Positions 1-11,203 of a DNA stretch of 64,000 nucleotides are shown piece after piece. Position 1 is the stretch's first letter; the number at the start of each line of letters is the position of its first letter. A program made the translations under genes and the position numbers. The notes below the pieces were generated by a model. That model saw only the letters and a program-made list of their open reading frames with translations, ran no database searches and was not told where the DNA came from. Source of the DNA: Oasisia sp. SBJ-2009 (lineage: Eukaryota > Annelida > Polychaeta > Sabellida > Siboglinidae); contig OZ024860.1 in the NCBI GenBank assembly GCA_964017155.1, positions 47,726,752-47,790,751 of the forward strand, written 5' to 3'.

Positions 1-80
1 GCTATTATTAATAACCAACCTATCAATCAATTTTATTTTAACACCACATATCTCTACAGTGGCTTCAATCTGATTATTAC

Positions 81-82
<2 letters not shown>

Positions 83-167
<85 letters not shown>
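83..167. repeat. (AT)n microsatellite
   Basis: About 85 bp of uninterrupted AT dinucleotide, lying just 5' of the first recognisable exon of the C4orf33-like gene, so it is probably intronic. Confidence 0.95.
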
Positions 168-172
<5 letters not shown>

Positions 173-228
173 CATATATATACATATATATATATGTGTA
201 TGTGTATGTTATTCTTGCTGCTTTGCAG

Positions 229-3200
229 GTGTCAGCGATTTTCCATCAAGACACAGTGGAACAGTCTGCCGCTGGACCACCCTGCCATCAAATTGATACT
301 ATGCCAGGCTAGCGGTGGGGTGAGGGTGTCAGTGACCGCACCCTTCTTTAACTCACCCTCTAGTCCGAGTGGCCAGCCAGGAGAGCCTTTTTTGACGCTG
401 TGGGATTATGAAGGTAATTTTATATATATGAACATCTTTAGTGCTAGGTAACATTGGATTTACATAACTTACAGAACTGCACACGCCTACGTATTTTGTA
501 TTAATTGTCTTCGGTCAATTGCTAAGTTAGTAAGGATGATAGACCACTTGTAATAGAATGTAGTCATATTGTCTAAACTCTCAGGTCTCTCGTGACAACG
601 GACACGATTTGAAATTGCATTAGTTATGGTGTCAAACTGGACGGGGCCGGGATATTGAAGGAAAACTCAATATTCTCTGTTATGTGTTGCAGGTTTGTTT
701 AGCCCGCCTTTGGTTAGAAGCAAACGAGGGCAGTTGGAGTTTATTCTGTGTCTCGGTCACGTGGTGTTTTTGGAGAGCCAGGGCCATACTTTTTGTGTTA
801 ACTGTATCACATGCCCTATTTTACTGAGTGCGTTTTAAATAATATTGCAACATATTCACGTTGACATCCTTAGTTGTAGAAGTGTTCTTCCTAAATGACG
901 CCGACCATTACCTGGAAGTGGAATTATGTCCGTAAGTTCCTACATTTACTTAAATATTTTATATACTCATTATTTAGTATTTACATTTGTGCTATTTATT
1001 TTGGATTACTTATATTAGTCCAGACGTTGCCTTTACAAATCGCTAAGTGCAAGTGTAAACATGGTGTGATACTGATGAGTTTATTTTAACAATCACAAGA
1101 ACAACAAATACAATATACAAAAAAAGCAAAATTTTCAAACGGTATTAGTTGTGGAATGGCATTATCTAATAAAAGATGTATAATGAGTATTCTTTTTTAA
1201 ATTATACTATATCACTATTTAAATGTTTGTGCAAACAGAAACATATTGTCTATACAATATATGTATAAGCAGGACAGACAACGAAGCACTCCCACCATGC
1301 ATGCTTATATATTTGTCATTAGCGTTCATATTAACTAAGACCATCAGCGTATACTACTGGAGTATGAATGTCATATGTGCAGTACTGATCTTTTATTCCA
1401 GACACGGACAACATCTAGTGCTTCTACTGAATGCAACTCGTAGCGCTATTAAGGTATATATATATACGTTTGAATCTGAAACATCATGTATGTTGTCATA
1501 TTACAAAGCGTAGATTGCCGTGAACGGAACATTTGCAAGCTATTTGTATATAATACGCCACCGCTTGAGGTAATTTGTACAATCGATATTCAAAACACCA
1601 GCTGGTTTATTGATGGACTTACACACGGCGCCTCTATGCTCTATGCTACGATTGTGTTAGCCTTCTGATGAAGACCCACAGGAGCCGTTCACACGCCTTA
1701 AGTTAAATGCCGTTAAGTCCCGGCATATTTATCTGTGTTACGTTTCTTACTACGAACTCTCGGAATTACAATGGCAAGTTTGGACAATTATAATTTGTAT
1801 CATACCTGAACATAATAAAAACACAGAACATTGTTTCAAGTGTCATCACGCGCCTGTTAAGATAAATGAGTGTTGAAAGTGACACCAACGACCACACATT
1901 TGTGGTTAGTGATTTATGCGATATCAGTTAGTCATCTTAGATATCTATGTAGGGACATTTAATCTAGCATTTCAGTTATTACATATGTTGTGGGTAATTG
2001 TTAAGTTTCACTGTACCCTTAACAATTGTTAAGTTTACACTACATACCGGAATGATGGCGACTGTTAATGTTGGAGGGGAAGTCTCGGAATCGTTCAGGG
2101 TCACAAATGGGGTCAAGCAAGGCTGTGTACTAGCGCCCACGCTCTTTTCCATCTTCCTATCAGCAATGCTCGACAATGCTTTCCGAGACATGGGGGATGG
2201 CATCTACATACAGTCCAGACAGAGCGCTGACCTATTCAACGTCGCACACTTCAGAGCGAAGACCAAGACTACACGGATACTGATGAGGGAGCTGCTATTC
2301 GCAGATGACAGTGCACTGGTTGCACACTCTGCTGAAGAGATGCAGAAAATAGTGGATGCTTTTTCCAATGCGTCAAAGAAGTTCGGCCTGAAGATTAACA
2401 TCAAGAAGACCGAGGTGCTGTACCAACCCAACTCTACAAGAACCCGAGAGGAGGATATCATGGTTGATGGAAACAAGCTGAACTCTGTTATGGAATTCAC
2501 CTACCTCGGAAGCACTATATCAAGTGACGGATGCATTGACGATGAAATACAGAGGAGGATGGCCAAGGCTAGTGCATCTTTCGGCCGACTACGCCAGAGA
2601 CTCTGGAACAACCACCATGTGTCCATGCGGGTTAAAGGCAAGATATACCGTGCAATTGTGCTGTCCACCCTCCTATACGGAGCCGAGGCCTGGACAGTGT
2701 ACAGACGACAGGTGAACAAGTTGCATGCCTTCATGATGCGACATCTGCGTTCGATCATGAGGATAACCTGGATGGATAAAGTGACAAACAAGGAAATACT
2801 CGAACGGACAGGGCTGCCATCTATGGAAGATCTTCTGATCAGAAAGAATCTCCGGTGGACTGGACACCTCATGAGGATGTCATCAGACAGGCTACCGAAG
2901 CAGGTTCTCTACTCCCAACTGTCTTCTGGTCACAGAAAGAGAGGGCGCCCTCGTCTCCGGTTCAAAGATACCATCAAGATAAACCTGAAGCTGAGAGACA
3001 TAAAGATCGACTCCTGGACATCACTCTCACAGCAGAGAGACAAATGGAGAGCAAGAGTCAAGTGATGGAAGCAGTCTTTGTCGCTTCGCGACCGACAGCA
3101 TGATGATGATGATGATATAGAATGTATGTAATCGTTAAATTAATGGCATACGTATAATACATGCTAATTAATATGTCCATTGAACAATCATGAGAGTAAA

Positions 3201-5763
3201 TTAGCAAGCATTTATTCTACATCAAAATACATCAACCAGTTGATCCGTCGACGGAAGATAACATAATATTTTAACTACTACTATTACAATTACTACCTTC
3301 ATGCAATTTCACAATTGAATTATGCTAACTTTCTAAGTAGGAAGGAATATAGCATATTTGAATTTGATAATTGAATTATGCTGATACTACGCCACCTCAT
3401 GTAGAATATATAGAAAGACGACCTTGTCTTATAAATGGACAGCATTATCTACCCGTGGAGTTATTGTCACTTGACTGTTACTTCTCATTACACGGAGTCT
3501 AGTGAATGTCAAATGAATATCATTTAAAATAAAAACGGCGTAATAATAATAATAAATAATAATGCAATGTTCAAACGGTGCTACCAACAGAGAAATGTGT
3601 CCAGTGCCATTTACAAATGATAGACCCTGTTATTGTTATGGCGTATATTTGAATCAGGAAATTGTTCTGACGCGAACTTTGAACCGTCAACAAACAAACT
3701 AACAGGGAATTTTGGAGCAAAAAACAACCAAAATAATTCTCTCCTCCGAGATAGCCGTGATCATGATGAGTTACCAACTTACCTAAGTCGTTTCAAGGAG
3801 TGATATTTTAATGCACGCCTAAGCACATACGCACGCAAGCACGCACGCACGCACACAAATGTGCTTGTTTGGTTGAGTTTTACTACAATGCGTTCCTGGT
3901 ATGTTTTAGCTCGAGCTTCCTTTGGAATTCAAGTCAGCCATCAACGGAAATCTGTGGCAGGGAGAAGCAATTATTCCGGCCAGCTACTTCCCGCCAAAAG
4001 TGAGCAAGTTCAATGCGTTCGCCATCCACGGTGAAGCAGACGACAGGATCTACGAGTCACTGTACCCAGTGCCACTTGGAGCGTATCCCAGCGCAAACTT
4101 GTAAGTACTGGGACATTTCGATAATAAAACAATGAGGTACCACAATAACTAATCCGACAGAAGGCGCTCTGACGCAACTACGGTATGTGTGCCGTTTTTA
4201 CGTATTCTTGACGTATGTAAAATGCGGCTCCGTGTGCGGAAGATTTGCAGAACGCGTGTTTAAATCATCCTACAATCAGCTGTTAGATTCGCATGACTCC
4301 GAAGCCTCACACATAGCTAAATATGGATGTATTCTGACATGTCCGTTAATATGACGGCATAATACGTACATTAATGTACCTTTACAGCAGATGGAACGTC
4401 GACTGGTGGCCGGACGACAGGTTTGCTGGCTTGATGCGGAAAGGATGTTTAAAATCATCTATAGCTTACCGTATGCATCACACGAGACTGCTACGTCTTC
4501 ACACATAGTTAAATATTGATATCGTATATTATGTCCGTCAATATGAAAGCATAATATCTACATTAATGTACATTTACAGTCGATGAAACGTCTCGGGACG
4601 TTCGATTGAATTCAGTGCCAAAATGGCGTTGTTTTGGCTGTTCTGTCTATCGACCACACATTGGCACGCTGTTCTGTCTATTGATCACACATACGGTATG
4701 CCCACAAAGCTATCTGATGCCCACATACAAACTTTCGCTGGCTACGCGCCTGCACGGTCAATAGCTAATTGAGGATGATTAATTTTTAAACAAGCGTTCA
4801 GCAAAACATGTAAACAAATCTACGTTAGTCGCTGGAGGGCGCTGAGACGCAACTAAGGTCTCAGCGTATAACCGCCTCTAGCGATTAGCGTGGATTTGTG
4901 GAAGCCCATTAACAATTACGTGCCATAATGTTAATTTCACGTTTTCACTTAATTTGTAACGTCCAATTCTATCAACCTGGTTTGTAAGCCCTATATGTTG
5001 CCGCCAATTGTTTCTTTAACTTTATTTTAACTTCACTTAATAGTGTAGTCATTTTAATCATTGTTATTCGCGTTTTTGTGCCGCCGACATATGTGGTGTT
5101 TAATGTAATCTGTAGCACTGATACTCCTCTTCGACTCCTTTGCTTTGAATGGTTTCCAAGATGAATAGATTTCATGGTGTTATGATTTCAAATAAAAAAC
5201 TACATTAGTGAGAGCATCGTTTAGTCCATTCCATAAAAAACAACCAGAAGAGTGGACAATCATCCTTAAATCACTTGAAACCTATATGTTTCGTCTCAAT
5301 CGGAAGCGAGATAGGAAGTGTAAAAATAACAGAACAATCAAACACTGGGGAACGAATCATCATTCAAAGATGTAGAACACCTTGTGCAGACATACTGGCA
5401 ATATGTATCATACTCCCGAATAGGCGGCCGCGCATGTGTGTACGTTGAAAACCTGAGTTTTAATGATCGTTTTTTAGATTGACTCACTTTTGTCTTGATG
5501 TACCTACGAGCTTGGTTTCGGAGGATTTTTGCGTAGTATTAACGCCATTTTGATTATCAACAACACTACATCGGATAATATGAATGTATATCGTTCAAGT
5601 ACACGCTCTGTGTCTGATGGATTTGATGTATTTTTCGTTATGAGTTAAATAGTATTTATCTGTTTGCAGCCACCTCTTGAGCTCCTTTCATACAATCGAC
5701 TTCACAGATTTGCTACCGGAAAACCAGGGAATGACTGGTCTCTCAGCCACGTGGACATCGTAA
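229..5763 (+). CDS. C4orf33-like: UPF0462 protein C4orf33 homologue, spliced, 5' end missing
   Basis: Five exons can be joined in frame with canonical splice sites: 229-413, 874-931, 1402-1453, 3910-4100 and 5670-5763 (stop TAA at 5761). Exon junction phases agree throughout. The product, about 190 residues, follows the vertebrate UPF0462/C4orf33 family along its length: APFFN and LWDYE in exon 1, VVEVFFLND and YLEVELCP in exon 2, [10 protein letters not shown] in exon 3, SYFPP-KV-KFN-FAIHG and LYPVP in exon 4, and an FH..F..IDF tail in exon 5. Human C4orf33 has about 199 residues, so only a few N-terminal residues, presumably on an exon upstream, are missing. Exon 1 starts at the acceptor ctttgcag; it begins in phase 2, so it is not the start. 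The family function is unknown to me and no catalytic motif is visible. Intron 3 holds a LINE insertion. A possible poly(A) signal ATTAAA lies at 5845-5850. I am confident of the family; the start is unseen. Confidence 0.9.
2030..3064 (+). pseudogene. LINE reverse transcriptase, C-terminal part
   Basis: About 340 open codons end in TGA at 3063. Visible RT signatures are [14 protein letters not shown] (motif 4 region) near the start and [12 protein letters not shown] (the catalytic ADD of motif 5). These are followed by thumb-like sequence ([15 protein letters not shown]) and a C-terminal basic block with RWTGHLMRM and [13 protein letters not shown], typical of a large LINE family in aquatic animals. 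The fingers and any endonuclease domain are missing, so this is a dead 5'-truncated copy rather than a host gene. Clade assignment is uncertain. Confidence 0.88.
2030..3117 (+). mobile_element. 5'-truncated non-LTR retrotransposon (LINE) in intron 3 of the C4orf33-like gene
   Basis: The insert begins inside the reverse transcriptase palm and ends in a short (GAT)n tail at about 3102-3117, a terminal microsatellite typical of some non-LTR clades that lack poly(A). It lies in the same orientation as the host gene. The left boundary is my estimate from where RT-like protein sequence starts; no target-site duplication was identified. The copy is one uninterrupted reading frame apart from truncation, so it is not very old. 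Confidence 0.85.
3118..3909. other. Rest of intron 3, no gene seen
   Basis: AT-rich intronic DNA with a short TAA run near 3541-3560 and a CGCA-rich patch near 3830-3856. No open frame or repeat of note was found. Confidence 0.6.
4258..4600. repeat. Imperfect tandem duplication, about 190-bp unit
   Basis: Two diverged copies begin near 4261 and 4451. Shared blocks in order are AAATCATC, TCACACATAG-TAAATAT, ATGTCCGT-AATATGA, GCATAAT, ACATTAATGTAC and TTTACAG. They lie in intron 4 of the C4orf33-like gene. Confidence 0.7.
4601..5669. other. Remainder of intron 4, no gene seen
   Basis: Contains a short duplicated phrase (CTGTTCTGTCTAT, twice at about 4638-4682) and otherwise unremarkable AT-rich sequence. 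The 67-codon minus-strand frame at 4972-5175 has no supporting feature. Confidence 0.55.
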
Positions 5764-6508
5764 AGCTTGCTGCGTAGGATTGACGAATGCTTGTCTTGCG
5801 CTATTTTGATCATCCAGTCAAGCCAAAATGCCGTGTATACGTTTCATTAAACGGATGGAAATGTATTTCGGGTGTTGCTTAATTATTTATGTAACTCACC
5901 TACTTATTAAATTATTTTCTTGACTCTCAGTTACTCGTCATTAGACAGGCGATCGTCATTTAATATCAACACGATATTATTTTATTTAATGTTAATCTGC
6001 TATTCTTCTGACTATTTAAATGCATGCACTCACACGTGCTAACGCACATACTCAGGCACACACTAAACACACGCCCGCGCAAATGTTACTTGTTCGATTA
6101 CAGCGCTATAGAGTAATTGCTCACAACCGGCAATATCAGCTACACCATAAAGTAAAGGCCACCATCGGCAGCAATACGCTACGGGATTAGGTAAAGGCAG
6201 GTAACAGGAGAGAAGATAAGAACAAGGAAGCTCAGGGAAGGGAGGATCAGGAAAAGGAAGGCAATTGCAGAGAAGGGGAAACAATAGGAGGTAAGAAAAA
6301 AGAAGGGAAAACGATAAGAGGTACATAAGAGAAAGATGGATGGGAAGCTATATGCTAATTGAAACGACTCGGATGAACAAGAAGGACGAGAAAGGAGATA
6401 ACAGAAGGGAACGGACGGAAATAGAAGAGAGGGAAGGCAAACATAAAATAAGTTATTACATACTTGCATGCATGCACTTATGCATATATACGTCTTATAC
6501 AGTATATT

Positions 6509-6509
<1 letters not shown>

Positions 6510-6587
<78 letters not shown>
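6510..6587. repeat. (GT)n microsatellite
   Basis: About 39 GT units. It generates long spurious Cys-Val and Thr-His reading frames on both strands. Confidence 0.95.
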
Positions 6588-6590
<3 letters not shown>

Positions 6591-7041
6591 GGTGTGTGTG
6601 CATAAAGTGGCATATTTTAATGCACAATATCGCCAATGTTTTAGGCTATTCCGCCTAAATATATATATTTTTCAACTCGTGGACAATTTCGTTACTCTAA
6701 TTCGGACGTGTTACCTAAAAAAGCTACTAAACGTGTTTAGTGTAATGACATTGTCATTTCATTAAACACACACACGCACGCATACATGTACGCACGCACA
6801 CGGGCACGTACGCACCCTTATGATAAATTTGGTGTCAAAACGTAACAACTGTTAAAAAATGCCTTATTAGAAAAATAATGTTAATATGTTTAGTGTGTCA
6901 TATTTAAATACATAATCTGAATTCATTGTTTTGATGTCGCAAGGTAAATAATAGTCGAGAGCTATGTTCTGGTTTATTCGTTGGCTCATACATAACTAGA
7001 AACCTACAACATATAATTACACGTCTACACTGCTAAATATA

Positions 7042-7118
7042 AATGAAGTATATGACTTGATAAGTCAAACCCACTTATTGGACATTACGCTAGATACATT
7101 AAATATATTGGTTACATG

Positions 7119-7161
<43 letters not shown>

Positions 7162-7312
7162 TATATTTACTTTACCTATCGTAATGGCCAACAAGGGTTT
7201 TGTGTTATCAAATTATATACTTCATTTATGTATATATATACATACATATATGTATATTATATATATATATATATATAATATATATATATAAATGAAGTAT
7301 GACTTGATACAA
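7042..7312. repeat. Repeated and inverted ATAAATGAAGTAT motif around AT tracts
   Basis: The phrase ATAAATGAAGTATATGACTT at about 7041 recurs near 7290 and appears inverted near 7210-7228. The latter two flank an AT-rich core and could fold into a hairpin. AT tracts are at 7122-7160 and 7258-7290. This may be a small foldback element. Confidence 0.55.
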
Positions 7313-7803
7313 CGAGATCAGCCGGACATTTCAGCGGTGTAAAATAATACAATGCTTGCAAGGAATTCGTAAACTTGGGTGTATGTTACTTACTTTCGCT
7401 ACACTAACGCCAGTTGACTTTAATGTGTCATTGTTGTGACAGACACAGCAACTGACCAGCGCAAGTGACCATTTCTGTAGCATATCCATTGTCAATTATC
7501 TAGAAACGTACCCAAGTAACCGTACACCAAAACAAAAGTATGATCTGAATAAGCAACTGTTGTCTTTAACAAGAATAACCGAGTCTCTTACAGTTACCTG
7601 TATCATCCATTGTTTCAGTTCAAATTACAAAGGAGAACAACACAAACGTAACAAATAATAACACGGTCCATCAGCTCGTGTATTAGTGTTGTGTAAGACA
7701 CAGTTTATATACAGCTTGACAGATACTGTCTACACGCTTGAAGACAGTAGCACTGAATGATCCTGTTGTTCTGTCAAACCATCGCTCTTTCGGAACGCAT
7801 GTA

Positions 7804-8102
7804 TTATTGCAGCAACAATTTACACGCTGTGATCACAACAACAAAGCGAAGAAGTCCATTTCCGTAAATACGACCCGCAGTTGATCTAGCGGATGGACTG
7901 TTGGCCTTGATAGGAGAAAACGGGCAATTCCGGGTGAGATTGAAAGTAGGATCCTCAAAGTCCGGGGTACTCGCGAAGAACTCAAAGGCACCAATGAAGT
8001 CGTCCGGTGAGCTAGGACATATCTGTATTTGTTCCAAGGCCTCGGCAATATCGCATTTTTTACGATGAATGCGACTTTTCAAAAGAAACGCAAGTGACGA
8101 AA
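7804..8102 (-). CDS. Possible terminal exon of an unrecognised gene
   Basis: On the minus strand a strong acceptor (polypyrimidine run ending TTTTCAG at 8109-8103) is followed by 98 open codons and a TAA stop at 7804. The exon would begin in phase 2. The predicted segment has a short hydrophobic start, a basic patch (KSRIHRKK), an acidic/aromatic middle (DFIGAFEFF, DFEDPTFN) and a hydrophobic end. There is no Met, so it is not a complete gene. I do not recognise the family and could not find the preceding exon; it may be a chance open frame. Confidence 0.3.
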
Positions 8103-9896
8103 CTGAAAACAACAAAAACGCCAGACATTTTAGTACAATTGTTTCTATGTCACATTGAACTATCAGGTAACCTTTCAGTGGTATGCAAATAAAAGAGTCA
8201 ATGCAAGCTAACAATCCGCAACGGTAATCGCGTTTGTAACGTCAGTGGTTATTTAGTAAACACACAGACTGTACGCATCTACTATTGAATTTGATGCGCC
8301 CTAGCTGTTGCTGAGTATAGACTATGACGTCGGGGCATTGCCAACAAACTAAACCAATCACTAAATGGCACTGTTACGTTACCCTCGACTGACAAGACAA
8401 GACAAGACGGCTTCATTTGCGGAAACACAAATTTATTCAGACGTAGTTGATATCTGTTTCAAAGACATGGGCTAAGATTTTCGAGATAGACAACATCGCG
8501 TCGGTAAACACGATGAAGAACACACACCAGACGTAGAAGCATAGAGGCGAATAACAAGTTGAGACGACATTAATTAGTGCCGGATAGTGCAAAGTTAACG
8601 ACTCCACCCAGGTATTGAATTTTAAATTAAAAAAGTTCTTCAATTAATGCAATACTTAGTATCTATAAAATAGAAGTATTGATGTTCCAGCTACCACAAA
8701 TGGTGTGATCAAATGTGAAATACTTTTTGTGTGGTGTGTCAGTGAACATAGGCATGTCATAAGTCAATTTAGGTCCTGCTTGTTACGTTATCCTATGACT
8801 TACCTCCCTTGAAAGTAGCCCAATCTAAATAATTTCTTAGCACTAATTTAGCAGTCCAGCAGTCAAACTAATGTAACAAAACCACTGGACCACACCTCTC
8901 TTGGGTTATATGCCAGACAACTTAAAGCAATCCTGAAAATGTGCATCTGTGTTTAAGGTCAAACATGTATAAACTGCTTACTTTCAGTTTCTCTGCTAAT
9001 TGTGGACTGTAGGCAAATCAGTTTGTAAATGGTTTAGAACAATAATCATGTTTTTCTGGAATAAATTGCATATCTGATTATCTACGTTATACAAAATGCT
9101 TGTGAGCACGGGCGATATTTGTATAGGGTAGTTGCAGATAACGTAAAACAAATTTTAGCCCTTTTTAAGTAAATGGTATAAATGAAGCTTTTGTGAAGTT
9201 TTATAACCATTTATAAGTACTAGGTATCATTTGCAGTACTTGTTCATTGAAAACCACTATTTTTATCATTCCATCAACTATGCATGTGTTCCTGATCATT
9301 GTTAGAGATAATTAATGACAAATCAGCTCAGAATTTATGTAAAGTAGCACCTAGTTTATTTGTTTTCGACATTTTTGCATTCAAATTAATATAGATATAA
9401 TCATTTAACATGTGAGGTTCATCTTAAAGGTCAATGGTGACTTTTAATAGTGAAAAAAACAGCGGATAACGAAAAAACATCGATAACGTAAAAAACTCAA
9501 AATCCTGAAAACGTTCTTACGATGCCCTGACGCCACTCTCAAAATAAACATAATGCAATCGATCTAAGACATGACATACACTCTATACGACCATATTTAA
9601 AGGAATTAGAAACGTGCAGACAGTCATATCACCTCTGCCGTTTGACAAATATTGTTTGTTACGAAAAATTGTTGACATAAAATTAAAATCTCATAAAATG
9701 TTCTTTCTGGATACATCGGCGTTTTAGTGAAAGTCGGGTTGTCTGTTTAAATTGTGTCTGTCTGGTTTGCATTTAGCCCTTTATAATGCCCAAAAACATG
9801 ATGGATTGTGTAAAAACACATTGATAACGTAAACAAACATATTATCCAATCAAACTTCAGTCAAAGAAGAAATCAAAATCAAAACACAAAGACATG
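8103..9896. other. Intergenic, AT-rich, with several GATAACGT motifs
   Basis: No coding region is supported. Contains members of the GATAACGTAAAA motif family at 8785-8792 (inverted), 9137-9149, 9465-9479 (variant), 9482-9496 and 9823-9830, annotated as one dispersed repeat. Confidence 0.55.
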
Positions 9897-11203
9897 AATA
9901 GATTTAACAAGATTTAACAAGATTGCCACCTAGAGAATCAACTCAAGATGGCAGGTGGACAAGGAAGCCCTCTGGCTTATCGAGAGTCCAACCTATCTAT
10001 CTAAATGTACCCCGCCCTTCTTAGGTACATGTCAATTTTATTTTTGAACATATTAACACTACTAGCACTTACACAATCAGCCGATAATCTGTTCCATTCA
10101 TTTACTGTTCTTTGTGAAAATGAAAATTGTCTAATATCTAATCTACATTGCTTCTTTGCTAATGTAACTCCATGTCCTCTAGTCCTTCTCTCTTCCTTGA
10201 CTGAGAAAAAAATATTTCTGTCAATATTTTCATACCCATTCAATATTTTAAAAACTTCTATCTGATCTCCTCGCAGTCTCCTGGTTTCTAGTGTTGTTAA
10301 TCCACATTCTTTTAGACGCATTTCATAACTAATATTCCTGAGTTTTTGTATCATTTTGGTTGCTCTTCTTTGTACTCTTTCTAGTATATCAATATCCTTC
10401 TTGCGATATGGCCTCCATGCCTGTATGCAATATTCTAAATGAGGCCTAACTATTGTTTGGTACAGTGGTATTATTAGTTCTTTTTCCTTGTGCACTATAT
10501 TTCGCCTAATTAATCCAAGAATTTGGTTTCCCTTCGCTGCTGCAATTGCACACTGTTCCGTTACCTTCATATCAGCACTAATAGTTAACCCTAAGTCCTT
10601 TTCCTTTACGGTAGTATTTAGTACAGTATCACCCATTGTATATTGTGCATCTTCATTCCCATGTCCTGTTTGGAGGCACTTACACTTCCCATAATTAAAC
10701 AGCATTTGCCACTTCTCAGACCATTCGGTCAACTTATTTAGATCATCTTGTAATTGCTGTCTATCTGTATCACTTTTTATTTTTCTGAACACTTTTGTAT
10801 CATCCGCAAACTTCAACACCTTGCTTGTTATATCATCATCCAAAGCATTGATATATATTAAGAACAAAATAGGTCCCAATACTGATCCCTGCGGTACTCC
10901 ACTCAAAACCGATTTCCAGTTTGAAACCTCCCCATCAACTACTACTCTTTGTCTTCTATCAATAAGCCATTTTTCTATCCAGTTAATCATAACATTGCCT
11001 ATGCCATGGGCCTTCAGTTTAAGTAGTAATCTTTGATGTGGCACTTTGTCAAAAGCTTTTTTAAAATCTAAGTATATTATATCTACTCATCTACCCACTT
11101 TGTGACATCTTCCAAAAAACATAAGATATTTGTTAAGCATGACCTCGCTTTTAGAAACCCATGTTGAGATGGGTTAATCAAGTTATTTTTAACAAGAAAA
11201 TCA
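9897..11203 (-). mobile_element. CR1-like LINE copy 1, 5'-truncated
   Basis: Minus-strand copy whose 3' end carries repeats of the unit AATCTTGTTA (seen inverted at about 9897-9923), the same terminus as copies at 62.1 kb and 37.1 kb. Compared with the 62-kb copy it carries an extra block in the 3' UTR (AAGCCCTCTGG near 9968) and a 10-bp deletion near 11083. Similarity stops at about 11203, where the next gene begins. Terminal short repeats instead of poly(A) are characteristic of CR1 elements. Confidence 0.9.
10001..11202 (-). pseudogene. CR1 reverse transcriptase, C-terminal part, frameshifted
   Basis: The open part (10001-11044) reads MPHQRLLLKLKAHGIGN, then GVPQGSVLGPILFLIYIN (motif 4), VLKFADDTKVF (catalytic ADD, motif 5), thumb sequence with LEYCIQAWRPY, and the usual CR1 C-terminus (SFSQRTVNEWNRL). 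Compared with the sister copy at 62-63.5 kb, a 10-bp deletion (GGTGATCCCT missing at about 11083) shifts the frame just upstream of MPHQR and separates it from the preceding LDFKKAFDKV region. Fingers and endonuclease are absent. Confidence 0.9.

Larger units (their letters stand above)
5764..7803. other. Intergenic, microsatellite-rich
   Basis: Holds the 3' flank of the C4orf33-like gene, a purine-rich AGGAAG stretch (about 6185-6450), a GT tract and two AT tracts listed separately. No coding region was supported. Confidence 0.6.

Noticed and set aside
895..1089. 64-codon frame starting [10 protein letters not shown]
   Set aside because: It overlaps exon 2 of the C4orf33-like gene in the wrong frame; the family match is in another frame.
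1979..2872. Minus-strand frames across the LINE in intron 3
   Set aside because: Shadows of the plus-strand RT frame.
8437..8643. 68-codon minus-strand frame with a hydrophobic stretch and an AATAAA just after its stop
   Set aside because: No ATG at the start, no acceptor just upstream (an in-frame TAA precedes it), no recognisable family.
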